DNA of 64,000 bases, from positions 62,001 to 126,000 of the forward strand of contig NZ_JPRM01000010.1 in NCBI RefSeq assembly GCF_000737695.1, read 5' to 3'. The position numbers were made by a program, and so were the translations under genes. Within the stretch, counting starts at the first letter, position 1, and each line of letters begins with the position of its first letter. The notes beneath the pieces are model-generated. The model was not told where the DNA came from. It saw only the letters and a list, made by a program, of their open reading frames with translations, and did no database searches. Source of the DNA: Flavobacterium hydatis. GTDB taxonomy: Bacteria; Bacteroidota; Bacteroidia; Flavobacteriales; Flavobacteriaceae. Of the stretch, positions 7,899 through 16,162 are shown one piece after another.

Positions 7899-9284
7899 AT
7901 GAAAAAATATATCACATACAGCAAGTGCAATTGGCTATTGATCCTCCTTACTACATTACTTATGAGCTGTGAGGATTTTATAGAGACTGGACAGCCTGAT
8001 TCGCAACTTACCGGAGAAACGGTATTTAATAATGTCGCAACAGCCGAGGCTGCTTTGACCAATATCTACAGTAAATTATCAAACGATGTATTGGTCTGTG
8101 GCAATTCAAAGGGAATATCAATATTGTTGGGGAGCTATGCCGATGAGTTGCAAACTTATAATACCGGACTAACAGAACATCAGTTCTTTTTGAATAATAT
8201 CATTCCTGCCAATACCGATATTGCAGCTTTTTGGAACGGGAGTTATAATTTGATTTATGCCGCCAATGCTGTAAAGGAAGGTGTTCAGAATTCAACTGGA
8301 ATTCAGCAGGACGATAAAAACCGTCTGATTGGAGAAGCATTGTTTCTTCGCGCCTATATTCACTTTCACTTATTGAACCTGTTTGGTGAAATTCCATATG
8401 TTACCACTACTGATTACGTCATAAACAAAAAGATTGGAAAGCTGACATCATCCGAATTGTACACTGTATTGGTTGATGATCTGGAACATGCAAAAACACT
8501 GATGCCTGCAATAAATCAAAGTATGCTCAGAGTCCGACCAAGTGTAGATGCTGTAAAAGCACTACTCGCAAGGATTTATTTATATAACAATAATTGGGAA
8601 GCTGCTCAAAGCGAAGCGAATGCTGTTATTGGTTCAGGAAACTTTGTCTGGGTGGAAAATCTGGATGCAGTATTTCTTAAGAACAGTACGGGTACCATCT
8701 GGCAAATTATGCCGGGGCAGGAAGGACTCCCAACACAGGAAGGGCAGAGCTTTGTTTTCTCAACGGCTCCTCCACCCAATCGAGCCTTAAGTCAGGAATT
8801 AGTCAACGGATTTGAAATCGGAGACCAGCGTAAAGAGCATTGGACAGGAAACGTTTCAGAAAATGGGATCATCTATTATTATCCTAATAAATACAAGCAA
8901 TTTAATAATGGAACGGAGTCGAGCGAATACTCTATTCTGATGCGGCTTGAAGAACTATACCTCATAAGGGGCGAAGCGCGAATGCACCTAGGAGATTTTG
9001 ACGGTGCAAGGGAGGATATTAACAAAATCAGGAACCGTGCATCGCTTGACAACATTATAGCAAATACAGAACAGGAAATTCTTGACGCGATTATTCAGGA
9101 AAGACGCATCGAGCTTTTCAGTGAACTGGGGCATCGCTTTTTTGATCTAAAACGTACGGGCAGGATAAACTCTGTGCTAGCATCAGTTAAGCCAGGATGG
9201 AATGCCACAGATATACTTTGGCCAAAACCAGAATCTGAATTATTACTTAATCCAAACCTGCTGCCTCAAAATGCTGGATACTAA
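7899..9284 (+). CDS. SusD/RagB-family outer membrane lipoprotein
   Basis: A 461-residue SusD-family lipoprotein. The signal peptide ends in a lipobox (LLMSC, Cys at about 24), followed by the typical DFIETGQPDSQLTGETVF start. Features of the family include TAEAALTNIYSKL, the helical EALFLRAYIHFHLLNLFGEIPYV segment, LARIYLYNNNWEAAQSEANAVI and the C-terminal ELYLIRGEARMHLGD...RIELFSELGHRFFDLKRTGR region. SusD proteins sit on the cell surface and bind the ligand that the SusC barrel takes in. It follows susC by 13 bp and overlaps upstream in-frame codons of the peptidase gene, so the three are almost surely one operon. Confidence 0.93.
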   Translation: MKKYITYSKCNWLLILLTTLLMSCEDFIETGQPDSQLTGETVFNNVATAEAALTNIYSKLSNDVLVCGNSKGISILLGSYADELQTYNTGLTEHQFFLNNIIPANTDIAAFWNGSYNLIYAANAVKEGVQNSTGIQQDDKNRLIGEALFLRAYIHFHLLNLFGEIPYVTTTDYVINKKIGKLTSSELYTVLVDDLEHAKTLMPAINQSMLRVRPSVDAVKALLARIYLYNNNWEAAQSEANAVIGSGNFVWVENLDAVFLKNSTGTIWQIMPGQEGLPTQEGQSFVFSTAPPPNRALSQELVNGFEIGDQRKEHWTGNVSENGIIYYYPNKYKQFNNGTESSEYSILMRLEELYLIRGEARMHLGDFDGAREDINKIRNRASLDNIIANTEQEILDAIIQERRIELFSELGHRFFDLKRTGRINSVLASVKPGWNATDILWPKPESELLLNPNLLPQNAGY

Positions 9285-9303
9285 ATCTGTAATGTTAGTT
9301 CAT

Positions 9304-11871
9304 ATGAAAAATTTTAGTTTCCATATCTATTTATGGCAGCCCTATTTATTGTTTTTAATAGGCTTGCCTTGTTTTTCACAAGAAAAAAGACAACTTACCG
9401 TTGAGGATTATAAATTGTGGAATACATTGCACATAGGAGCTTTGTCAGATGATGGAAATTGGACTTCGTACTCCAAATCATATTTAAGTAAGTCGGATAC
9501 CCTGTTTTTAAAAAGCACAGTTACAGATGTTCAATATACATTAGCTGGAGGCTACGGAGATAAGATAACTGCGGACGGAAGCCTGTTTGCATGGATGAGA
9601 AATGATTCTCTATTCCTCTTAAGAACGGTAACAGGAAAGACAACTTCTTATCCAAATGTCTCTGGGTTTGAACTTCTAAGAAAAGGCAGTCATTTTATGT
9701 ACTTAAGTGCAAACAACGACCATAACTCCTTGACCCTTTATAATTTCTTTACGGGCAGGTCAGAGCTTTTTGAGAATGTAATTGAGTATAGACTGAACCC
9801 GCAAGAGACAAAACTCTCCGTTGTTCAACATAACGAGAATGAAACTGTAGCAAGCATAATCGATCTGCAAGGCAAAAAAAAGCCCAAAGTATTAGCGAAA
9901 AGTAATGATGAGGAATTTCAATACCTTACTTGGAATAAAGCTGGTACTTCGCTGGCTTTCTATAGTTTTGACGCAAATAAAGGCGAACATGCTATCATCC
10001 TTGCCAGTGAGAATGGGCACATAAAAAGACTTGATCGTTCATCTGCTGGTTTAGCTTTTGATAGCAGGATTTTCAAGGGAAAATTGTATTTGACGGAAAA
10101 GGGAGACAAAGTTTTCTTTGATGTCATTGCAAAAACAGATTCTCAGCAGGAACAATCGCAAGTCAGGGTCTGGAGATCTTCGGATATGGAGCTGCGACCG
10201 ACCCAGAATGATAAAATGCTGTATTGGCACGTTTGGCTCCCAGAGAGAAACAAGGTTTATCAAGTTGAGGACGACAAGCTCAGAGCATGCGCTTTAATGG
10301 ATAATGACCAAAAAGTAGTCTTGCTGGATAATGAGGCTTATTTACCATTTTATAAGTATAATGACTATTACAGTGATGTTTACTTGCTGGACCTTGCTAC
10401 GGGAGATAAGAAAAAAATTATTGAAAAGCAGTTAAGGGTTCATAAGCACCTTGTAGCCAATAAGGATGGGGAATTTATTGCTTATTTCAAGGATTCGAAC
10501 TGGTGGTGCTACAATATAAAGAAAGATTTACACATCTGCCTGACGAAAAATCTTGATACCCATTTTAATAAATCTACAAGTGATCGTTTAGATCAGCATC
10601 AGGCCTACGGCTTTGGTGGGTGGACAACTTCCGGACAACTTCTTTTATACGATGAGTTCGATATTTGGCTTATATCGCCTTCAGGAGATAAGAAGCAGAA
10701 AATCACCGCTGGCGGACCACTAAAGATAAAGTATCAGGTATATTTCGATTCAGGCTCCTCTATCAGGGATGGTTTTTTTGGTTTTTCGGCAGGAACTTAT
10801 GATCTAGATGAAGATCTGATTCTAAAAACTATCAACACGGAAGAGCTCAGCGAAGGATTTGGTATCTGGAATTCTAAGACGGGATTCCAGAAAATTATAC
10901 ACCAGAATTCAAAAATAATGTATGTAAGGAGATCAGGAAAAAGAAACATTTTCCAATATATGGAAAGCTCGTTTGATGTTTCACCTCAGCTCATATCCTT
11001 AGATGAAAGGGGACAGCCAAAACTTATAGCCAAATCCAACGAACAGCAGGAAAAGTTTTTTTGGGGCAAATCTGAAATCATCCACTATTATAGTCCGGAT
11101 GGAAAGAAACTGAACGGAGCTCTCTTTTATCCAGCAGTTTACAAATCAGACAAAAAATATCCGATGTTAGTTTCCATCTACGAAAACGTGGCATCAGCAG
11201 TTCATGAATATATACCGCCATCCCTTGAAAACTATGAAGGGTTGAATATAACTAAATTAACATCGGAAGGATATTTTGTACTGCTTCCAGATATTGCGTA
11301 CGTATTGAATAAGCCTGGATACTCGGCACTTCAGTGTGTATTATCTGCTGTTGACCAGGCTGTAAAAACCAGTTCGATCGATGAACAAAACATAGGACTT
11401 ATAGGGCATTCTTTCGGAGGATTTGAAATTTCCTACATTGTGGGACATACTAACAGGTTCAAGACTGCAGTGGCGGGTGCTGGCGTTACAGATTTATTGA
11501 GCTTCTATCTGGATATCGATTCATCTGATATCTCAAATATGGAACGTTTTGAAAATTCGCAATTCAGAAATAGAATTGCTTTCACAGATGACGAATTTTT
11601 ATCAGAGTCTCCAATTATGAATGTCAAGGGAATAAACACACCACTTTTGATCTGGACAGGCGACAATGACCAAATGGTAAAATCTTCCTATGCTATTAAA
11701 TTGTTTGCTGCTTTATGGAGACTTCAGAAGAAAAGTACAATGCTAATCTACCCCGATGAACCACATGTAATTGTCAATCCAGTTAACCAGAGGGATCTTA
11801 CTCTCAAACTAACCCAGTGGTTTGACTACCAACTTAAAAATTCACCCAAAGAAGATTGGATGAATGACTAG
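9304..11871 (+). CDS. Secreted S9 (prolyl oligopeptidase-family) serine peptidase
   Basis: The open frame begins at 9202 but that region overlaps susD. I choose ATG 9304 because a signal peptide follows directly (MKNFSFHIYLWQPYLL...GLPCFSQ), giving 855 residues; ATG 9292 is also possible. The N-terminal 600 residues look like a repeat-rich beta-propeller. The C-terminal alpha/beta-hydrolase domain has the nucleophile motif GHSFGG (Ser codon at 11410), an acid at WTGDNDQ and a His in DEPHV, in family order. S9 enzymes cleave short peptides. Linked to SusC/SusD and, across a shared terminator, to a small secreted peptide gene, it may process an imported or surface peptide. Confidence 0.85.
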   Translation: MKNFSFHIYLWQPYLLFLIGLPCFSQEKRQLTVEDYKLWNTLHIGALSDDGNWTSYSKSYLSKSDTLFLKSTVTDVQYTLAGGYGDKITADGSLFAWMRNDSLFLLRTVTGKTTSYPNVSGFELLRKGSHFMYLSANNDHNSLTLYNFFTGRSELFENVIEYRLNPQETKLSVVQHNENETVASIIDLQGKKKPKVLAKSNDEEFQYLTWNKAGTSLAFYSFDANKGEHAIILASENGHIKRLDRSSAGLAFDSRIFKGKLYLTEKGDKVFFDVIAKTDSQQEQSQVRVWRSSDMELRPTQNDKMLYWHVWLPERNKVYQVEDDKLRACALMDNDQKVVLLDNEAYLPFYKYNDYYSDVYLLDLATGDKKKIIEKQLRVHKHLVANKDGEFIAYFKDSNWWCYNIKKDLHICLTKNLDTHFNKSTSDRLDQHQAYGFGGWTTSGQLLLYDEFDIWLISPSGDKKQKITAGGPLKIKYQVYFDSGSSIRDGFFGFSAGTYDLDEDLILKTINTEELSEGFGIWNSKTGFQKIIHQNSKIMYVRRSGKRNIFQYMESSFDVSPQLISLDERGQPKLIAKSNEQQEKFFWGKSEIIHYYSPDGKKLNGALFYPAVYKSDKKYPMLVSIYENVASAVHEYIPPSLENYEGLNITKLTSEGYFVLLPDIAYVLNKPGYSALQCVLSAVDQAVKTSSIDEQNIGLIGHSFGGFEISYIVGHTNRFKTAVAGAGVTDLLSFYLDIDSSDISNMERFENSQFRNRIAFTDDEFLSESPIMNVKGINTPLLIWTGDNDQMVKSSYAIKLFAALWRLQKKSTMLIYPDEPHVIVNPVNQRDLTLKLTQWFDYQLKNSPKEDWMND

Positions 11872-11980
11872 GTTTATACTTATTGAATTTTGTATTGACC
11901 CAATATGTAAATCAGGTTATTATAGTGGATGAAAATCATGTTTAAAAGAGTTGCTCTCATCAAATACTTATCAAATAAAA

Positions 11981-12003
11981 GCGGTGCCTGTAAAGGACAC
12001 CGC
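11981..12003. terminator. Bidirectional terminator between convergent operons
   Basis: Stem GCGGTG (11981-11986) with CACCGC (11998-12003), extended by CCT/AGG, flanked by A run on the left and T run on the right. It serves the rightward peptidase gene and the leftward DUF6520-like gene. Confidence 0.85.
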
Positions 12004-12013
12004 TTTTTTAAAA

Positions 12014-12295
12014 TTAATTAGCAGGTCGTGAGAGTACTTTGTTACAAGCCATCGCCTGTGGATTTAGTTTTCCAAAAGCTTGGTGTGAAGTTCCCTGATA
12101 AATTGCTGTACATACAGGTCCTGGGTCATTATTACATTGAACCTGAACGGCACAAGGCTGTCCCGGCAGGTTAATCCATCCGCTCTCTGGAGCGAGAACT
12201 GCTTTACTATCTGCACCTTTAAATGCAAAAGCACCAAACACTGCCAACAGTAATACAAATGCTGGCAAAACCATTTTAAAAAATTGTGTTCTCAT
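12014..12295 (-). CDS. Small secreted Cys-containing protein, DUF6520-like
   Basis: A 93-residue protein with a clear signal peptide (MRTQFFKMVLPAFVLLLAVFGAFAF). The mature part of about 68 residues has four cysteines in two groups: QPCAVQVQC with GPVCT, then MACNK near the C-terminus. It resembles the Bacteroidetes DUF6520 family, whose members are commonly found beside MauE/DoxX-like membrane proteins and SusC/SusD genes, as here. Function is unknown. The four cysteines suggest disulfides or a redox partner. It lies 76 bp downstream of the MauE-like gene on the same strand and ends at the shared terminator. It could be the substrate or signal that links the converging SusC/D-peptidase operon. 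Confidence 0.7.
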   Translation of the reverse strand: MRTQFFKMVLPAFVLLLAVFGAFAFKGADSKAVLAPESGWINLPGQPCAVQVQCNNDPGPVCTAIYQGTSHQAFGKLNPQAMACNKVLSRPAN

Positions 12296-12371
12296 GATAT
12301 TTATTGTTTGATTATGATCTACTCTTTTTCAGGTTTTCGATCTTCCCCTGACACGGCCGGCCCGTATATTT

Positions 12372-13883
12372 TTAGTTGCCAATATCGAAATTGAGTGATT
12401 GCAGACGATATAATACCAAATAATGATCGCTCAAGCCAATTAGTATATTTCCATACACATTGAAACTCTTGATTTTTTCTCCTTCATAATCATAGAGATA
12501 AAAACTGAATTCGTAACTCTGTTTTTTTACGTCGTAAACATCTATAATTGATGCATCTTTTAGCATTTCTTCAGATTCATATTTGCCCAATCTATTTGAT
12601 TTTGTGAACAAGTATTTTCCAGATACGGTAGACTGTTGTTGTACCAATACTGGGCGCTTCGCCAGTGTTCTTATGCGGCCAGAATCCTGATATGCCAATT
12701 TAATTGATGATTGTGTGATCGTATCGATTGTGCGGCCTTTATAATTTAGTTTTAGGGTGGTATCTGATGTCAAATATTCATTTCTATAGTAATATACGTA
12801 TACTACTTTTTCGAGATTCGCATTATATCTGAGCATTCCATCTGTATCAAATACGCCGTCAATCTTCTTTTCAAGTAATTGACTCGTTTCTATAATAGGG
12901 ATGCCCTTGGAAAAATCAAGATAACTGATAACATTCTGACCTCTGGTTTTATCCAGGCCACTCAAAATAAATCTTGAGGGGGAAATAATTTCAAACTGTG
13001 AAAATGTATGATTGCCTTGCCAGTATTTTTTGGCTTTCCAATCTGACAGATATCCTCTAAATATTGTAGGCACATTGCCGTCAACTAAAAAGAAATATGG
13101 CGGGTGAATTCTGATTTGAGGTGCATAGAACGTGGTATTATTTTTATTGTACAATTGTATATTTATTGTCTCTGGGTTACTAAGAGTAGTATCAATACTA
13201 AAAACATGGGATGGAGCTGTAGTATTACCAAGATAGATACGATCCTTATCTACCCCTGCAATATAATAAGAGTTGTATTTAACATTGAATCCTTTTATTG
13301 TAGTTACGGGATGTGGAGGATACCTTCTTAAAAAGTTATTGTTTCTATGTATTTCATTTTCAGATAACAAGTATAAAAGAGAGACTGCAGAAACACCTCC
13401 AATAAAACAGCTAAGTAAAATTATAATAGGACTGTTGTATTTTTTATTCTTTTTATTGTGTACATTTTCTCTTTCAAGCAGTATACCCACAAGTGCAATG
13501 ATTGTAAAACAAATATTAAATATTAAATGTTCTGTCCATCCCATTTTTTCCAGGACACCTCCGCAGGAACATGGAACAAAAGAGCTAAAATTTAATATAA
13601 TGATTATATACATGGTAAACATAACCATCAAAGTAAACGCTCCAAGTATAGCCCAAAACCGAATACGCTGGTAAAATAAAGCTAATGCTATAGCAATTTC
13701 AATCGCAGGTACAAGTAAAGAAATGATTCCTGCATATGCACTCAACATAGGAGATTGTCCAAGTTGGATACGGAAATTTTCAAAATCCAGTAGTTTACTT
13801 ACAGCTGCATACACAAACAACAGAACATAGAGCAAACAAATTATGTCAACTATAGCGTTTTTAAAAGATGCTGATATTTTCAT
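12372..13883 (-). CDS. MauE/DoxX-like membrane protein with long C-terminal extracytoplasmic domain
   Basis: The 503-residue protein has about four transmembrane helices in the first 145 residues (near 10-30, 50-70, 75-98 and 118-138). The motif FVPCSCGGVLEKMGW (about 101-115) carries the CxCGG signature of MauE/DoxX redox-associated proteins. A further hydrophobic segment near 150-172 precedes a large domain with beta-propeller-like strand pattern. MauE-type proteins pass electrons to or help fold disulfide proteins outside the membrane. The neighbouring Cys-containing secreted protein is therefore a plausible partner. It is divergent from nothing: upstream lies the regulator at 14128, same strand, behind a terminator. 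Confidence 0.7.
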   Translation of the reverse strand: MKISASFKNAIVDIICLLYVLLFVYAAVSKLLDFENFRIQLGQSPMLSAYAGIISLLVPAIEIAIALALFYQRIRFWAILGAFTLMVMFTMYIIIILNFSSFVPCSCGGVLEKMGWTEHLIFNICFTIIALVGILLERENVHNKKNKKYNSPIIILLSCFIGGVSAVSLLYLLSENEIHRNNNFLRRYPPHPVTTIKGFNVKYNSYYIAGVDKDRIYLGNTTAPSHVFSIDTTLSNPETINIQLYNKNNTTFYAPQIRIHPPYFFLVDGNVPTIFRGYLSDWKAKKYWQGNHTFSQFEIISPSRFILSGLDKTRGQNVISYLDFSKGIPIIETSQLLEKKIDGVFDTDGMLRYNANLEKVVYVYYYRNEYLTSDTTLKLNYKGRTIDTITQSSIKLAYQDSGRIRTLAKRPVLVQQQSTVSGKYLFTKSNRLGKYESEEMLKDASIIDVYDVKKQSYEFSFYLYDYEGEKIKSFNVYGNILIGLSDHYLVLYRLQSLNFDIGN

Positions 13884-14021
13884 GTCGTCGATTTTAACTC
13901 TTCCAGTGCTTATAAGACATATTAAACCAGCCTCACATTAGCGGTCTATTGTTATTTAATTATCACTGTTTAAGTGTTTTACAAAGCGAAATTAGAATAA
14001 TAAAATAAAAGGATTGTTAAC

Positions 14022-14054
14022 AAAACCGAGCCAAAATTTATAAAAACCGAGCCA
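14022..14054 (-). promoter_or_regulatory. Tandem 12-bp direct repeats upstream of the MauE-like gene
   Basis: AAAACCGAGCCA occurs twice, at 14022-14033 and 14043-14054, exactly 21 bp (two helical turns) apart, about 140 bp before the MauE-like gene. This spacing suits a dimeric activator on one face of the DNA. The binding protein is not known. Confidence 0.4.
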
Positions 14055-14082
14055 TTTTACATTGTTCTAAATATTCAGGCAT

Positions 14083-14107
14083 AAAAAAGGCTGACAAATG
14101 CCAGCCT
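14083..14107 (-). terminator. Terminator of the S24 repressor gene
   Basis: AGGCTG (14088-14093) pairs with CAGCCT (14102-14107); on the minus strand the stem is followed by a U run (complement of 14083-14088). It lies 21 bp after the repressor stop. Confidence 0.8.
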
Positions 14108-14127
14108 CATATCGAAAAAGTACTTTG

Positions 14128-14892
14128 CTATCTTTTCCTTTCCAATTTCCTAATATCATTTTTTAATTCCAAAAACATTTCTTCAATACTGCCAGGAATA
14201 ACGTTTGCACGCTTGGTGTCCTTTTTACCTAGATTACATTTGAATTCCCATATCTGCTCAATCTCCGATGCTTTAATCTCATAAGGAATATAAAAAGGTT
14301 CGTCCGATTCGACCACCAGTAAGTTTTTCTTGTTTTTATTCAATCGTTTATAGACAATGCCGTCATTTTTGGTCATGATGATATAAGTCCTGCCATTGAC
14401 TACTTCACTAAGCTTTTCAACATATTTGGCTACTATCACATCTCCATCTTCATGCGGAGGCATGGAATCTCCATCAACAGTGAATCCCCTGTGCAAGCCT
14501 GAACTTAAAAAAGGCAATGAAATACGAGGTAGGCTTTCAATATACTCCGGATCTGAATATCCATTCATATAGCCTGCCTTTGCTTTTTGCGTAACAATTT
14601 CTATAAAATTCTCACCGTCGTTATTTGCAATAACCGGCAATAACACCTTATTATCTTCAAGATTAACCAAATCATCAATTTTGACTTTCCTTACGTCAAC
14701 ACATAATAGTATATCGATGCTGATCTTGAAATATTTTGATATTCTTTTCAATATTTCATAGGGCGCTTCAGAGGTTCCGTCTTCATACTTTGCGTAGCGT
14801 CCACGCGTGATTAGAAGACTTTCAGCAAGTTTTTCCTGCGAAATTTTATTTTTCAGCCTTAGGCTTCTGATGTTATCGGAAAATAAAGACAT
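14128..14892 (-). CDS. XRE/S24 LexA-like self-cleaving repressor
   Basis: The 254-residue protein joins an XRE helix-turn-helix (about 6-62) to a peptidase S24 domain (about 100-215). A likely self-cleavage site is Ala106-Gly107 in QKAKAGYMNGYSD. The Ser/Lys dyad is Ser143 in the GDSM motif and Lys182 in VYKRL, all in normal order. Such repressors are cut when RecA filaments form after DNA damage. The divergent neighbours are a Y-family polymerase and a DnaE-type polymerase, and the shared 76-bp start region carries repeated operator-like sites. I infer that this repressor silences the polymerases and itself until the SOS-like signal arrives. Confidence 0.85.
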   Translation of the reverse strand: MSLFSDNIRSLRLKNKISQEKLAESLLITRGRYAKYEDGTSEAPYEILKRISKYFKISIDILLCVDVRKVKIDDLVNLEDNKVLLPVIANNDGENFIEIVTQKAKAGYMNGYSDPEYIESLPRISLPFLSSGLHRGFTVDGDSMPPHEDGDVIVAKYVEKLSEVVNGRTYIIMTKNDGIVYKRLNKNKKNLLVVESDEPFYIPYEIKASEIEQIWEFKCNLGKKDTKRANVIPGSIEEMFLELKNDIRKLERKR

Positions 14893-14898
14893 ATTGTT

Positions 14899-14965
14899 TT
14901 TGTTACAAATTGTATCAGCAAATATAATTTATTTGTTACAATCTGTACTAATTTTGTCCAGTACA
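14899..14965. promoter_or_regulatory. Putative S24-repressor operators and promoter region
   Basis: Two related 19-bp sites, beginning TTTGTTACAA, lie at 14899-14917 and 14932-14950. They match at 15 of 19 positions and are 33 bp apart, about three helical turns. A third element is the inverted repeat TGTACT (14944-14949) with AGTACA (14960-14965). A TAnnTTTG-type -7 box, TAATTTTG, at 14949-14956 lies inside the last site, 13 bp before the polymerase start codon, so a bound repressor would cover it. No good -33 element was seen at the expected distance. Confidence 0.6.
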
Positions 14966-14968
14966 AAG

Positions 14969-16159
14969 ATGAATATTATGGGAAGGGCAATTGTACATAT
15001 GGATCTGGATACTTTTTTTGTGTCTTGTGAAAGGCTGACCGATTCACGATTGAACGGTATCCCGCTTATTATTGGCGGAGGTGAAAGAGGTGTAGTTGCC
15101 TCTTGCTCTTACGAGGCTCGTACCTTCGGTGTGAGGTCAGCAATGCCAATTAAAATGGCATTGCGTCTTTGCCCGCAGGCAAAAGTAATGAAGGGAGACA
15201 TGGAACTCTACTCCAGGCTGTCACACACCGTTACGGAAGTTATCGAAGAAAAGGCTCCGGTTATGGAGAAGGCCAGCATCGATGAATTCTATCTTGACAT
15301 TAGCGGCATGGATAAATTCTACGGTTCCTACACCTGGACTAATGAACTTGCACAATCCGTAACAAAAGAAACAGGGCTTCCCATAAGTTTTGCACTGTCT
15401 GTCAACAAGACTGTTTCCAAAATTGCAACTGGCGAAGGAAAGCCTAAAGGGAATCTGGAAATACCGGAAGATATGGTAAGACCTTTCCTGAATCCTCTTT
15501 CCATTAGAAAGATACCAATGGTTGGCGATGCAACTTTCCAATTGCTGTCGCGAATAGGCGTTAGAAATATTCAGACACTTTCAGAAATGCCGGCTGAAGT
15601 ACTGCAGCAGATGATTGGCAAAAACGGAATTGAGCTGTGGAAAAAAGCAAATGGTATAGACAATAATCCTGTCGAGCCTTATACGGAGCGTAAATCAATT
15701 TCTACTGAGCATACTTTTTCAGAGGATACCATAGATCTTGATAAGCTTAAACGAGTCCTTCAGGGTATGGTGGAAAAACTGGCCTTCCAGCTTCGTTCTG
15801 AAGAATGGCTTACCTCGACGGTGGTCATTAAAATTCGCTACGCAAACTTCGATACCGAAACCAAGCAGTGCAGGGTGCAATATACTTCTGCAGATCATAT
15901 CCTGATAAAGAATGTCACAGAACTGTTCAATAAACTTTATCAGCGGAGGATGCGCCTTCGTTTGATTGGCATCCGATTCAGTGGTTTGGTAAGAGGTACC
16001 TATCAAATCAATATGTTTGAGGATACCGAGGAAATGCTTTCACTCTATCAGGCTATGGACAGGATGAAGACTCGTTATGGTTTTGATTCAGTTATGCGCG
16101 GGGGTGGCGCTATTCTCAAACCCAATAACAAAAATGAAATATTAAAGCGTAAAAAGTAA
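14969..16159 (+). CDS. Y-family DNA polymerase (DinB/Pol IV-like)
   Basis: The reading frame extends upstream to 14807, but that part overlaps the repressor gene. ATG 14969 (or 14978, MGRAIVHMD) is the sensible start, giving 396 or 393 residues. The catalytic palm is intact: MDLDTFFVSCERL at the N-terminus, SCSYEARTFGVRSAMP, and ASIDEFYLDISGMD with the second carboxylate pair. The little-finger domain follows after an HhH-like region (VGDATFQLLSRIGVRNIQTL). Because the active site is complete it is a working translesion polymerase rather than an inactive ImuB. It is divergent from an S24 repressor and followed 3 bp later by a DnaE-type polymerase, a damage-inducible mutagenesis unit. Confidence 0.9.
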   Translation: MNIMGRAIVHMDLDTFFVSCERLTDSRLNGIPLIIGGGERGVVASCSYEARTFGVRSAMPIKMALRLCPQAKVMKGDMELYSRLSHTVTEVIEEKAPVMEKASIDEFYLDISGMDKFYGSYTWTNELAQSVTKETGLPISFALSVNKTVSKIATGEGKPKGNLEIPEDMVRPFLNPLSIRKIPMVGDATFQLLSRIGVRNIQTLSEMPAEVLQQMIGKNGIELWKKANGIDNNPVEPYTERKSISTEHTFSEDTIDLDKLKRVLQGMVEKLAFQLRSEEWLTSTVVIKIRYANFDTETKQCRVQYTSADHILIKNVTELFNKLYQRRMRLRLIGIRFSGLVRGTYQINMFEDTEEMLSLYQAMDRMKTRYGFDSVMRGGGAILKPNNKNEILKRKK

Positions 16160-16162
16160 GCC

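Noticed and set aside
9202..9303. Longer N-terminus of the S9 peptidase
   Set aside because: It overlaps susD and does not look like a signal peptide; a proper one begins at ATG 9304.
14807..14968. Longer N-terminus of the Y-family polymerase
   Set aside because: These codons overlap the repressor gene and its operators; the family's start motif begins at 14978-14990, so ATG 14969 or 14978 is used.
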